DNA of 64,000 nucleotides from Bryoerythrophyllum caledonicum (lineage: Eukaryota > Streptophyta > Bryopsida > Pottiales > Pottiaceae), in NCBI GenBank assembly GCA_963971425.1, contig OZ020519.1, positions 14,710,028-14,774,027 on the forward strand, given 5' to 3'. Both the position numbers and the translations under genes were made by a program. Of the stretch, positions 37,322 to 50,032 are shown one piece after another. How positions within the stretch are numbered: position 1 is the stretch's first letter; every line of letters starts with the position of its first letter. The notes under the pieces were generated by a model that was not told the DNA's origin, made no database searches, and saw only the letters and a list, made by a program, of their open reading frames with translations.

Positions 37322-38191
37322 TCACTCAGAGCGAGCATTGATTTTGAAATCCGGGAATGGAGGGCGCTTCACAACAAGGTCATAATATTCAGGAATGACC
37401 TCTCGTGGTAGCAAAATAGAAATCTCCTCGCGAATGTGCGACATTGGCCAAAGCAAACCAACCTCAAACCTAGGCAACTCTTTCCCTTCAAACTCAACTG
37501 TGATAGGGATCATGTGCTGAATGATGGCCTGATCGATGGGTACCCATGCAGTGCCCTCCTTTCTGTAGCGCACATACTGGAAATTCAAGTATAAAACCTG
37601 ACGTGCTAAGTGATACCGGAAGACCATGCTAGCCTTGCTCACAATAGATGTCAAGTTTCAACACATCTTGCTCTGATTGAAATTTTGGTTCCATCTAGCA
37701 TCCATTAGACTGTTCAAAACTGTGTCGGATGGTGATTTGAAGACATTGTACATTGTGGCAATACGACGTATGATATTTGCTACAACAAACAAATCTATCA
37801 TGATGTGAACAGGCATGAACCATTTCACATGCGCCGCTTTACTTCCCGTTCCTCCTTTCATTGCTTCAGCAATGTCCATGGCTAATTTTAATCTAAAAGC
37901 CTCTGATGTATGCATGTCAAGGAAGGGCCAATGGGGGTCATTAAGGGCGGGCAATGGCAACTCTTCCAGACTCCCATACAAGCATGAGCCAGACTGAGGA
38001 AGATAAATAGCTTTCAAGAAAAAGGTCCCATTATCCAACAACTGCTTGCGACTTTGGCCATTGCGTACCGCGGCCTCTCCAACTTCGTGGTGAAGCACAA
38101 GGAAGACATCCATCACCGCTGCTGGATCAATCCAATCGTCCCAATACGACTGATACAACAAGTTACATGCGCGTGGCTCCTTTAACACCAT
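37322..38191 (-). pseudogene. unrecognised protein-coding gene, one in-frame stop
   Basis: A single minus-strand frame runs about 290 codons with one TGA. The translation is well balanced and globular. It includes WDDWIDPAAVMDVFLVLHHE, LPALNDPHWPFLDMHTSEAF and HVKWFMPVHIMIDLFVVANI before the stop, and YHLARQVLYLNFQYVRYRKE after it. The region around HIMIDLFVVANI could be a buried helix and is not a clear membrane segment. I do not recognise the family. It lies on the same strand as the FCP1-like gene and may be a downstream part of the same gene or element. Confidence 0.45.
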
Positions 38192-38473
38192 ATTCGTTAC
38201 ATTGGGAAATTTCCATGACTTTGAAGATATATGATCTTTGAAGTATCTCTATATATAGACATTTGTAGGTGCAAAGCATAAAGACAATGTACCAAGAATA
38301 CTATATTCCATTCCATGGATGGACCAAATTAGCCAAATGTCCAAAAAAGATAACAGTAAAGAAAGCATATACCATTACTTCAAGCTTTATTCAAAACTTT
38401 ATGAAAAAAAATCACACAAAACACCCATTTATCCTGAGGCAAAACACAATCCTCCTATCACTAATCAGATGGT

Positions 38474-39341
38474 CTAGGGAGTTCCTACATAAGCCTCTAT
38501 ACGCGTCTTCAAAAAAGCCCTGTGACGTTGCCTAGTCCATGTTGCGCCATTCTCTTGCATTAACGGACTCTCTAGAAAACGCTGCAAACCCCGCCTACGC
38601 ACCTCGTCAGTGTTTGATTTGGGTAGTGAGTGTCGGCGGGTGGAAGCAGAAGGAGAGCATTTGTTTCTAGCAGCATTTCCAGAGAGAATACGGAGACGGA
38701 GACATTTACCGGATGGTTCCTGCACAATAGGTGCCACATACAATCCAAACAAATAAACTTTAGGTCGAATACTCCTACACCGCACACAAGAAAATTGTAT
38801 CATTAAGATCCATCCTAGTGCACTTTAGGTCGAATGGAGCTAAAATGCTGAAGGGAAAATTCACAGAGCACATTTAACATCCAACGAATAAACACAAGCT
38901 CAACTAAAACATAACTAAATGAGTGCAATGTAGCTCAACAACAAACCAAGATTGTCTAGGCAAGAACACTCAATAGTGCAATAACTCGGAGGTGAGCATA
39001 ACACGCACCGCGAGCGAGCGTTGGTAAGTAGCATCCCTTAAACCGTCATAGAGAATACGCTTTGCCGGAGTACAACTATCCGGATTTAGACGCGGAGACC
39101 CTGGAACTGAGCGAGGCCACTGCGGCGAAGGTGAGTTGTTCCTTTCATGAACTGGCTCCCGCGCAACAGGGCTTTCAACAACTCCGTCGTCCACTGCCAT
39201 GGTCGAAAAATCCATGGTTGACTGCGCGGTTGCAGCAAAGTGCAATAAAAGCCCTTTACTCCGAAGGGAAAGGGCGAACTCCTCTAGGCCCAGCAACGAA
39301 TCCACAGACGCCTGACAATCACAGCCCTGTAGAATTTTCAA
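38474..39341 (-). CDS. possible exons of unknown function
   Basis: Two minus-strand frames (38970-39341 and 38474-38803) have gene-like composition, and the first ends near a plausible donor (CTCGCG/GTGCGTG). The first is acidic then Pro/Ser-rich (SPSPQWPRSVPGSP). The second is basic, with a Cys/Arg start and an Arg-rich end (RRRGLQRFLES). They lie between the FCP1-like gene and the unknown gene at 37.3 kb on the same strand, so they may be exons linking them. No domain was recognised. Confidence 0.3.
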
Positions 39342-39597
39342 CCAAAGTGACGCTCACATACCTCAGAACAAAAGATGAAAACGCCAATCATTCAAAAGAA
39401 GACGACATTCAATCAGCAGAAGGTATCCAATCCGCACAACAAATACAGTGGTGAAACATCTCCATTTGTATTAACAAAAAATATATATACACAAAGAATG
39501 GCCCAACAAAATTTACTAAATGGAACTGTAGTCAATCTATACAGTTTAGCTCTATTCGACCTAAAGTGTATTAAGGATCTAAGCGTTTCGAACGGCA

Positions 39598-40383
39598 TTA
39601 GGAGCGGAGATTCTGATAGGCTTGGATTGCGTTACAGATACTCGCAGACTGACCACACGTCTTCGGATCATTATAGAACATCTCCCAGCCCCGGGGATGT
39701 TCAGCACGGTACCGCGCTAGGCCACTCGGAAACATATGAAGGTCAAAGAGATAGGGCAGCAATTCCTCCAGCAGAACATAATCATCTCTCGCACCATCAT
39801 GCTTGGGCGACCATGACGGAAGTAGAAGGACGTTCTCCGGCAAATTGAGCACATGCTTAATCGGGCTATCGTCAATGACTAGCGTATTCGTCGGAGTATA
39901 CTCACGACCCAACCTATTGAAGAGATGACTCGATAAGGTCTTCAAGAAGATGTCCTTCTGAGTGCCAAATTCCTTCATGTAGACTGTTCTGCTACCGACT
40001 CTAGGCTCAGGAACCCTATCGCAACTCTCCTAACCAAAGATCCTGAGAGGATACGAAGAACTATGCTGAAAAAGATATTGAGATATCTGACGTGTTGTAG
40101 ATTCCATCATCGAACTCCAGATCGTAATGGTGGCAATCTTAGACAACTTTGTCAAAAATTCAGCACAACCAGGGCGCACTCGAACTAGCTTAGGGCCTAC
40201 TTCAGCCGGTAGCGAAACCGAGTGAATGGACGGGATAGAGTTCCTGGACCCCCTGGCCTACCACGATGGCGCACACGTGCATAGAATCCCATTGAGGTCC
40301 ACCACAACATCCAACCACCTGCCCTCGGAATCTGAACGGACTCTAGGTATTTCTTCTAAATTACTGGCACCGCTTATTGATGC
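39598..40383 (-). pseudogene. FCP1/NIF-type (HAD) phosphatase-like gene, decayed
   Basis: A single frame from an acceptor at 40383 (CTGCAAG/GCATC) to a TAA at 39598 covers an FCP1/NLI-interacting-factor domain. Motif I is VVVDLNGILC. DLNG replaces the usual DLDxT, as in many plant relatives. RPGCAEFLTKL and TITIWSSMM form the core, and TLVIDDSPIKH is the conserved DD segment of motif III. Next come PSWSPKHDGARDDYVLLEELLP, the usual W ... DDY-L-x-x-L-L-P ending. Enzymes of this fold remove phosphate from serine, as on the RNA polymerase II tail. Two in-frame TAG codons interrupt this copy, so it is either a pseudogene or mis-sequenced. The first aspartate of motif I is kept, but the second is Asn. 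Confidence 0.6.
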
Positions 40384-40535
40384 CTTGCAGACTTGGATCG
40401 GAAACGCGAGAGGAACGAACAATATTACTAAAGATTCATTAACAACGACGGGTCAACAAAATGTAGAACGAAAGAGGCAAATGGGGAGAGGCGTCATGGG
40501 TGGGGAGAGTAGAGAGTGAAAAGTGTTAGAAGAGT

Positions 40536-40760
40536 ACCTCAAAAATTTCATCGTCTTCTTGCATTTCGTCTCGGACCCCCAACGATCCCAACGAACCTTG
40601 CATGGAGTCAAGGGGTTCCGAGTGCCCAACAACCATTTGAGGGCACGGTTCAGAGAGAAGAAGAGGTGGCTCCGGGACAGCACAATCATGATTGATCTCG
40701 TCTACGATCACGGCCGAAGCTTGGACGACCTCTTGTAAGACTGGGCCTGCAGTTTGGACG
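40536..40760 (-). CDS. acidic exon upstream of the FCP1-like gene
   Basis: A minus-strand frame rich in Glu, Asp and Val (HDCAVPEPPLLLSEP, then RDEMQEDDEIFE) ends at a good donor (TTTGAG/GTACTC) at 40535. It lies 150 bp upstream of the phosphatase-like exon and could be its N-terminal exon. It has one upstream in-frame TAG. No domain is visible. Confidence 0.3.
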
Positions 40761-40891
40761 ACCTAATCTATTACTGGGTAAGCGATCGCGTCATCACCGA
40801 AACTTAGATCTGGAAAAATTCAACAACTTCACACCTATCAACAGATGCGCACATTGGACAATGATGCAAGTCATAGTCATCAGATGTCAAG

Positions 40892-40918
40892 CAGTTTAGC
40901 TCGAGTCGAGCTGAAGTG
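40892..40918. repeat. 27-bp odd palindrome, single copy
   Basis: CAGTTTAGCTCGA, central G, then TCGAGCTGAAGTG. It is one substitution away from the perfect core shared with the other sites and lies upstream of the FCP1-like gene. Confidence 0.8.
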
Positions 40919-41997
40919 CTCGCTGAGCACTGTAATATTCACAAAAAATGCTAGAGTACAAAATTGGATATTGACAAAATGTTCTGCCTCTATACACTCG
41001 CAACTACGTTACACTAACCTAACGATGAGCTGGGGACATCAACGATAGATAAGTCCCGAGCGGGCGACTTCAGAGGGGAAGAGGGGCGGGTCGACGGGGA
41101 TGGGAGAACAGGAAGTGATTGACCACCAATGGAGGCAGGGGAGGATCCCGCCGGAGACGGCAGCAGCGAATCGCGGGACAGACTCGTAGTCTCGCCTTCC
41201 GCTAAGGGGGGAGGCTGGACGGCTGTAGTAGTAACTGCGGGAGGTGTCGTGGAGGCAGTAGGCAAGTTAGCCGACATGAATCTCGACATCATGAGCATCA
41301 TGTCGGCATGCCTCTGATCTTGGTCCCTCTTCATTTCTTTGTCACGCCTCCGCTGTAGATCCCTGAGCTCCTGGTCACGCTCCGCGAGCCTCTGCTCCAT
41401 CAACCTCATCCGGGTGGCCTCCTCTTCGAGCTTCTTCTCGAAGGAGATCAACCTGCTGTCATCCTGAGCGCTGCTCGCCACAGCCAACGGAGAGCGTCTG
41501 CTCGCGCTGGCGACCTTCCTCTTCTTGGCCGCGGGCCGAGCGGATGACCTGCCTAAGGTAGGCGCTGAACGAGGCCTGTCGGAAATATCCAGTGAATCCA
41601 ACTCCGGGAAGTCAAGTCGTTGCCGCGAGGAATCGATTGTGTCTCCCGCTTCAGAGACACTCTGGAACTCCGGCGAAGTGGCGTCAACGTAGTCGTCATG
41701 GGACTCACTATCCGGAGTGGCCGTGCTCGAGGTCGGGAACTCAACCAGGGCGCTCGAGTCCTCATCTTCCTCCTCATCGCCGAGGTCAATAACTGATTTT
41801 CCCTTCCCTTTGGGAACTACCGTGCCAAGCTCGGGAAAGATCTCCGCATTGACGTGATACAAACCAATAACGAAATTGGCCCGATCCAACATCAACGTGA
41901 CCTCCGAAGGGTCGTCGATGTCCTTTTCATCGGTGTCATGGGAGATGCAGAGTGCCTCCAGATCCAACATCTGTACACCAATGGATTGAACGAGTTA

Positions 41998-42242
41998 CAC
42001 TTTAGGTCGAATCGAGCTAAAGTGACTACAAAATAACACTGCTATTAAAACTTAGCTATTAGAACTTGAAAGGATATGACGTGAATGATGACGGCTAGAA
42101 AACCATATAAGTATAAGCCGACACATTAGCTCAAGTCGAGCTAAAGTGCTACGCTGCAAAGCATAAGCGATGGCCTCTCTATACACAATCCATTCACAGA
42201 GAGAGGGCCTATCAACAGTTTAGCTTGAGTCGAGCTAAACTG
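41998..42242. repeat. three 27-bp palindromes in one intron of locus B
   Basis: Copies at 41998-42024 (centre GAATC), 42122-42148 (one arm altered) and 42216-42242 (outer bases CAG/CTG in place of CAC/GTG) lie inside the 285-bp intron between exons 42256-43623 and 41014-41970. Changes in the outermost base are matched in both arms. Confidence 0.8.
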
Positions 42243-43703
42243 TAGAAAAACTTACCAGACTCGCAATGAGTAATTTCGTCCCGCCAAACAGCTGGACAAC
42301 TGACTCCCCTGGTTTGCAAAACAGTTCCAGGACCTTGATGACGAACTCCATCCTGAGCTCATTCATGTTCATCGAGTACTCCAGCTCGTTGTACTTCCGA
42401 AGCTTTGTGTGTAACACATGGTTCGGAGTTGCGTAGGTCTTCCGCACCGCAGGGATCTAGGTGAGCTCTTGCTTGAAGAAGAAGAGGAGGCGAACATGGC
42501 CGAGAGCATTGTTGCTCTTCGGCGCGAATCCTCCCAAGCGCTCGTTATCGGAGGGAAGATACTTTGACTGCAGGACGTCGTACGCATGGCACAACGACGG
42601 GCCCTCAGCAAACGCTGACACTTGAAGGTGCGACTACTCGTCGCCGCAAATGAAGAGCCAGGCTGGAGGATTGGTCAGGGGAGGCTGCCCTTTTGATGCG
42701 AACATCGTCATGAACTCGTCGAAGAAGGGCTTCTCCAACGAAGACGTTGCCTTCCCTGAGAAACCAGGTATATTCCGGAAATCGATGATGCCGAGCTTCA
42801 CGTTGCACCCCATGGTCCGCCAAGAATCCGAGGGCCATCCTCCGAGCGAGTTGGTTGCCGCCTTGTATGGACAAAAGTGCAAGCCCCCCTGTGGTGGAAC
42901 GAACCGCGACCGCACATTGAGGAAGACTCGGAAGAACTCCTTCGCGTACGAAGAGAGATCTTCACATTTGTAGTTGCAAAACTGCGTCTGCCTCGAATCC
43001 TTGTAGTACGAATCCGGTGGACCTCAATCCAAGAGGGCACGCTTTGAGGCCTTGCTGACGTTGTAGTCCTTCTTGAACTTCCGCCAGTTGGATCGACTGT
43101 ACGCCCCAGAGCTGTTGAAAAATGCCAGCTCCGGTCTGATCAACTGAAGCTCCATTCGAGCGACCTCCTTCATTTTCCTCCGATCAACCCAATCCCGGGC
43201 GGTGTAGCAATCCTCCAGTATAGAAGTCGGCTGCTTTATAACCACCTTAGGATACGGCAATCTCCGAGATGGACCGGATCGATTGAGAATGTGCTTGCAC
43301 AATTTCGCGTGATTAGCCTCAATCATGTTGCCGAAGAATTTGAAGAACTCGCGCGTCACGACCCCATCCTCCTCTGGCACCCAGGACTTGGGGTCCTTAA
43401 ACTTTGACATGGACGACGTTGTTGAATCGACGTTGATGAGGTCGCCTTGCGCCGCCGAGGAGATGACATCCGACCAGAGCTTGAAGGTCTCATCAATCGA
43501 GGTGATGATCTTCACCTCATTCGTAATCGAGAGCTCCTTCGCCTTTCCGGCTTTCTTGAGCGCTGCCTGGCTCTTCGCAACGTCCATCATTGCGAAGCGC
43601 TCACAAACCGCGTTCAGAAATGGCTGCGCAGAACAAAATCAAGGTTGACTGAGTTTACAATTAGACCAGTAATATAAACATATTCCGTAGGGTCCAATAA
43701 CTG

Positions 43704-43730
43704 CAAGTTAACTCGAGTCGAGCTAACTTG
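43704..43730. repeat. 27-bp palindrome near the 3' splice side of an intron
   Basis: CAAGTTAACTCGA, central G, TCGAGCTAACTTG. The outer arms CAAGTTA/TAACTTG pair with each other although they differ from the common arm, so pairing is kept while sequence has changed. Confidence 0.8.
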
Positions 43731-43739
43731 CAACCTGGG

Positions 43740-46700
43740 AGTACACTATGAAAGTGTCATAGTTTGCAAAGTCAGTATTCCTCCGGAATGCACTCAGTCA
43801 TCACTAAGCACGTCCAAAGTAAACCACTCCGGTTTCGTTCCCACAGAGAGCTATTTATCCTTTCAAACTTATCCAAAACCTAAAAGTTATCGAGCACCTA
43901 TGTTAGTTATTCTATTCCGCACAGGAACTGGATCCGTAAACCGTAAGTGGTTTCCGGTACCTTTATCCGGAATATTCCGGAGCAGGTTTCCGGTACATTG
44001 TACACAGTATTTTCCGGAAAGGATTTCCGGTAAACCAGATGGGTAGTTTGATTTACCTCTGTTTCCCCTCAGAGCAACTTCCGGAAGGTTTAAACGAGTG
44101 ATCGGAAGGCCACTGATCCTGTTTTGTGTGAGTGGCTGGATTCCCCACTGCCTTGTGACTTTAAGTGGCTAGACACCCACTGTCCCGGAGTTTATAGTGT
44201 CCGGACGTTCACTCTCTCCCTAATCTACTCACTGGTGTTATGGTGTTGAGTCTAGACTTCACTCTCACAACATCCGGAAGGCCTTCCGGATGCGGTCACA
44301 CAAAGTTAAGTCCGGACTACAGCGACGTTCCGGCGGTACATTTGCTGCACTCTGAAGATAGGGATGTAGTTTTACTTGGGAGGATTCCTTCTAGACTCAC
44401 ATAACAGGTTCTATCTATCGTGGGGGTAGACTCCAGCTCTGGAATCGGAATCCGGGTTCACACGGACTATTCCGTGCCCTAGATACTACCAGGAACACCT
44501 CTGCAATAGATCTCTTCCCCTCCTGGTTCTTCCGGACTTCTGAAGGTGACCAGGAACACCTCTGCAACCTCCTCCTTTTATTCCGGACACTCCCCTGCTG
44601 GAGATCCACGCCGGTTCACTCCTTAGATCAACAAAACAACCTTCTCTTCAAAGAAACTTGTGCAAAACGTACTACAGCAACGGACCTTGTACCTTACGAA
44701 GAACAACTTTCGTCACCCAAACTAGGTAGCAAATCTAGCGATAGCTCTGGAATATATTCAGTCTTAAAGAAAAAAAACAAGATCTTGAGTTGAGAAAACT
44801 CAGTATACTAGGTACTAGGAAATCAACCTGATCACCGCACTATCCTATCTGCGAGAAATCCGGAAAATCTAATCTAGAAAATCTTACCCCCAAAAGGTCC
44901 GGGATTTTAAACTTGAGATCCAAAAATTATGGATCTCAGATCCGATTTTTCCGCCGGCCACAATTCTAAGTGTCCGGTTTGACAGACAGCTCGGTAGCCG
45001 GGTGCAGTTTGGAGCCCCATCGTTAATCGCTACGACAAGTCTGATGACCGGAACTAACTAACCTTCTAATAAAACTAACTACGGAGTCCTCTTATTCCGT
45101 CCACTCCGGCGCATCGGAGATGCTCCCACAGTTTGCCTTCTGCCACCTACCTTGTCCGGAGTTGGATCCGGTACGGCTCCACTTCCAGAAGCTGGGGCTT
45201 CCGGCTCCGGTCGTTCGGTGGAAGCCGCCGCCTGCGTGCCCTTGTCTAATGTACCGATGGTAGTCCCTTCCGTTGTCTTGGGGCTGGCGGCAACATCCGG
45301 ATAGCCTCGGGACAGGGGAGAAGTAGTCTTACGGCGACCGGAGGTCGGTAGAGAGAGGGGATCCGGAAGCCGGGAGACTGCTCCTAGAACAGTGCTGAAG
45401 GAAGAGGGGTCTTCCTGGAAGTCACTGGACTGTTGGGAGGGGCCCTACCCTGTGGTCCAGGAGGATTCGTTTCCGGAGTTGCCATCGGCTCCTCCATCGG
45501 TTCCTTACCCTTCCCCGAGGGTTTCGGTGCCTGCTGTGATGGTCCGGTCGCCTCCGGGGAAGATGTAAGGTCGATGGTGGGGTTGGCCGCCACCGGCTTC
45601 TCCGGAATGACAATACTGGCTGCGTTGTTCGCCAGTAGTTGCATCTGTCCCCACGTCTTCTCCATCTTCCGGGCGTGGTTTAGAAGGAAACGGATGACCT
45701 GACCCCGGTTTGCTTCACCTCCTTTCTCTAGGTACTCTGTGAAGAGAATACTCCGGTTGACAGTGTCAACCAGAAAACTCAACGCTTCTCGTACCTCACC
45801 AAGGGCTTGAGCTGATGCGGCTGTCTTTGCTTCTGCTGCTTCCCGGAATACTTGGGCTTCTTCGAGAGCTGCATCTACCTTCGACAGGTCCTGCTGCATC
45901 TTCGCCCGGGCTTGCAGAAGGATCCGGTGTTGGGCTTCCATCTGCTCTAACCGGAAATCGCTCTCCCCCAGCGTCTTCAAGCGAGGGAGGATCTCCTCCG
46001 AGTTCTCCACCCGGAGCTCGCCCATGATGGTGTAGATCAGGGCGGTGCTGTCATTCAGGTGTTGGTTGATCCGGGTGGCTCTCCACGCGACATGTTGGAG
46101 CAGCTCCATGATGTCCTCCTTGTGTCTCCCGGTGAGTGTAGGAATATCCGGGGTCGGGCATCGCTCCGGCCGCTTCGACGGCCCCGCTCCATCTTCATCT
46201 TCACCTTCGGGAGTCGGGTCTAGATGGGTGGATGGAGAGCGCACTGGTGGTGATTCCGGTTGGGCTGAGCGACTCCGTTACCGGGTCTGGGGTGTTGGCG
46301 CCGGAGCTGTCTCCGTTTCTTCATCTTCCTCACCCTGCTCATCAGCCTCCACCCCTCCGTACCTCTGAATGGTCAGTAGGGCTTCGTATTCGTCGTGCTC
46401 TTCCGGTTTAAGCAACTCATGATGGTGGTAGAGGTGGGTTAGGTACGCCAGAAGCGGCGATCCAGCCTTCCGGTTACGGTGGAGATTCTTGATCAGTCGC
46501 TCCACCAAATCTTGCATGAAGGTCCCCCAGTCGACGGTGATCTTCTCGCGTATAGCTCCTAAAAACGTCGCTGCCCACTTCAACACTAACCGCTTGGGTT
46601 TCTCCGGGTGAAAAATAGGGTTTAGAAACCCTAATACGATCTGAGCTCGTGGGTCGGTTAGGTCGGCGACGGAGTATCCCTCTTTCGGATCAGCCGGTCC

Positions 46701-47650
46701 CCGGAACTCGCCGTCCGTGATCTCGTCCTTCCGCTCCGTCGCCTTGACGTCTCCATCGGCGAAGCCGTAGGTCCGCTTCCACTACGCCCGAGTCTACTTC
46801 TCCGGGTGTGCGCGTATACTACCGTCATACTGGTTGTCGGGTGCGCCTATGAGCTCCGTGACGACCTTCTCATCCTTCGTCCCCCACGCCGCTGCCATCA
46901 GGCCGAAACACCCCATGATGTCCAGGAAGTGGAACAAAGTATGCATATCTCGGTCGGCCACCGGGTACTCCGGTATCACCCTGACGATGGGTGGTCCCCC
47001 GGTGGCAGCGCTCTTCACCTTCTCCTGTTTCCCGGATCGCTCGCCGGCCATAGCGCTCTTCCGTCAGCCTCCGGTCGTACCTGCACGCACTGACCTCACA
47101 AGAGCTCTCTAGTACTGCCGGATGCTGGAGGGGCAACCGGCTGAGAAACCTGTAGAAAGACTAAGGGAGGGAAATTCGAAAAGAGCCCGGAGGAAGAGAA
47201 GCAGAAAGGGAGGAGGGAGGAGAATAACTGTTTTGGTTATTCCCCGTCGGTTGGCCTTTTTATAACGGCCCCAAAGTACGGGATTTCTCCAACGGTAGTG
47301 ACGTCACCATCAAAGCCTTTTAACGGCTCTGACGTCACCATCGCCATTATGACCGGTTCCATGGTAGGTATATTCTGATTTCTTCTCCCGGTTTAAGGCA
47401 TGGCCAGGTTTCTCTAGGTTCTACCCAGTTCCGCACATGCCAGGCCGACCGGATTAGGCACTTCGTTAGACCTTTTAAGGACTTAGCTGATCCGGCGCCC
47501 ATCCTATTTTCTAGTTATTGATTCTGTACTATCTAACTCAACTTTACTTATATTATCACCATGATTTTTTTCATTTTAGCCGGATTTTATGGTAATTATC
47601 CGGAAACTTGTGGAACGACTTCCCACAGAAAGCGGTATCCATCGCTAAGC
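43740..47650 (-). mobile_element. retroelement-like insertion in a locus B intron, incomplete fossil
   Basis: About 3.9 kb separates two palindromes inside one intron and differs in composition from its surroundings (many TCCGGA and TTCCGG hexamers). Its minus strand has a TATAAAAAGG box near 47.26 kb, then open frames between 47.1 and 45.4 kb. These encode a helical domain (LVERLIKNLHRNRKAG, LLAYLTHLYHHHELL), an acidic stretch, a coiled coil and a Pro-rich tail, a gag- or ORF1-like layout. No polymerase, protease or integrase was found, so it is a truncated or non-autonomous relic. The 43.8-45.2 kb part is non-coding and may be a terminal region. The copy has about three breaks. Confidence 0.4.
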
Positions 47651-47678
47651 AAAATAATACAGAATGTGAAAGAACATG

Positions 47679-47705
47679 CACTTTAGCTCGAGTCGAGCTA
47701 AAGTG
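47679..47705. repeat. perfect 27-bp palindrome next to exon 47731-48010
   Basis: CACTTTAGCTCGA, central G and its exact reverse complement. It lies 25 bp inside the intron from the donor site of exon 47731-48010, on the far side of the insertion from the copy at 43704. Confidence 0.85.
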
Positions 47706-50005
47706 CATGACCTTCGTTAAGATATATTACCTCAAACCTTTTGTCATTGGCCATTTCAACTGCAGTTCTCCGACCTGACTTGTGAGACCCGCGAATGCTC
47801 GTGGCGGAATGCTTGGGCATTGGTCTCCCAGCTTGGATCCTCAAAGCACGAGAGCCAAGGATATTGGTTGCCCATGTCGGCTTGAATTGGACCAAGTGAT
47901 TCACGCGATTATTATACGCGGATATCTTCCTCAGCTTCTCCAGATCCTGCGTCCAGACAATGTAACAGTGCCATGTTCGGATGTGCCTTCTCATGACCTC
48001 TGGGAGGTTGCTGTAGAATGTGTAATTAGTTTTTGTGTTCACATGCGGATTAGAATTGATTAGTTTTGGAAGTTAGCAAGTTAGTTTTGTAGTTCAGTAG
48101 TAAGATTGGAAAGTTACATGAAAAGTTGGTTAAGAAGCAAATGTGACGTTTGAAATCTGGAAGTTAGGTTCAGTTTTTGGATAAAGACTTTGTGGAAGAT
48201 GGATTCGAGGCCAGACTGTGATAGTCGTAAGCCGAGGCAAGCTTGGTGCTACCTCTTTGTTTCTTTTGATTTTATTATTTTCTTTCGTAGGATTGTGATT
48301 AGATGAAGTGTTAATGAAATTGGAGTTAAGAAAGTGTGATTGTGTGATTGGAAGTGAAGTTTATGAGTATTGTATGAGAACTGTGAAGATAGAATAATTA
48401 GAGAATGGAATTGTGAATGTGAAGAGATTGTAATCTCTGTGGAAGAATTGATTATTGAAAGTGATTATGGAAGATAATCACGTATTATTGAATGCACTGT
48501 ACAGTGATTAGAGTGAAGAAGATAAATTGACATGATTATAAGATCATGAAGGCAAGAGAATTGGAGAATATTTAGGTTTAGAGTAATGCAAGAGAGTAAT
48601 TGAGTGTTGATAATGGTTAAGAGAAGTTAGCAAGCAAGTGTGTAATCAATCGTGACAATAACATAGTGGCATTCATAGAAACAGTCTTTCCTCACGAACG
48701 AATCCACATATACTGATTTGGTGCTTTGGGTTTATTTCCAATCTGACCAAAAACGATAACTACAGTTGCCGTTATCATCTCCTTTGATGCAGCAACGTAG
48801 TGCTGGCCGTTGATGATGTAGTAGTGGCAGTCGCTGAGCTCCTCAACAGTCGTCGGCATATGATCGAGCTTGGGCATGACGCAGAGAGCTTGCTTCTGCG
48901 TCTTGTCGGGCATTTCGAGATAGTAATGCTTCAACTCCTCCATACCCCGAGGTTCGAATGCACGGATCGTCCACTCCGGCGGTGCATTGTACAACCTCAT
49001 CACGTCAAGCTCGATCTTCATCTCTCTGTCTCCTTGGAAGAAACAGCTCTGGCACTCCGTCTAGAATTTTTGGTAAATCTGTTAGACGTTGTTGTAGTCG
49101 ACTGTCTCTCCGAACCCGAGGGCGTGAGGGAGCTCAGAGAGTGCAGAGGCCATCGAGGTTGCCAACTCCTCCTGTGAAACGAGCTTCGACTTCTTTCTCG
49201 AAGAGGTCTCCGGCTTCTTAGCAGCTGAGCGCTTCTTGATGGGGGAAGCAGACAGCGTGTTGTGTAGGGTGCTTCGACTCGATCTTGCACCTGGTGTTCT
49301 AACCGGTACCGACGCTTGACTCATATCCTGGCTACCGGTCACAGCCCCAGAGGCTATTGAAATTTCTATCGGGAGTCTTGCCGCGATATTTTTGGCCTTA
49401 TCTAGAGCGGCAAAGGTAGTCATTCTCGATAGAATGACGCAGAGTTTATTAGCTACAGCCTTTGCTTTCAACGGCTGACCGCTACTAGTCTCCCATTTCT
49501 TTAGAAAGATTTCATGGTCTATCTGAGCCACTACTTCATCAAACTTGGACCCCCTGAGTGATTCGACTAAATCGTGGATACAGAAGAGAGATGAACTGTT
49601 GTCCACTACAATAGTAAACATATACGGATCTACGGACTCAGAGGTCGTCTCACACGACAACTTAACGTGATCATTATCTTCGTGGACTACGTCAGTAATT
49701 TTGGTCTTGAAGTCGAGGTGTTGGGGATCGACGATAGCACCAGCGAAGGTCTGACCAAACACTAAATGATCCATATAGGTCGCCCACAAAAGCGTCCACT
49801 TCAGTATCATTGATGGGTCCTTGAGCTCCCAGCAATCCAAGTGGTTGTTGTCGTCTCCTTTGTCATCGTCAATGTTGACGGCCTTTTGCTGGAAGAAGTG
49901 CTGCAGCTGAGTCACCATCATGTCTTTCTCAGAGCTGCGAACACACGAAACAGAGCACAAATATTAGATTGCTTAACCGATCATCCAATTAGGACGGCGA
50001 AGTTA

Positions 50006-50032
50006 CACTTTAGCTCCACTCCAGCTAAAGTG
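50006..50032. repeat. variant 27-bp palindrome
   Basis: CACTTTAGCT and AGCTAAAGTG arms are intact, but the centre reads CCACTCC, breaking the GANTC core. It lies in the first large intron of locus B. Confidence 0.75.
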
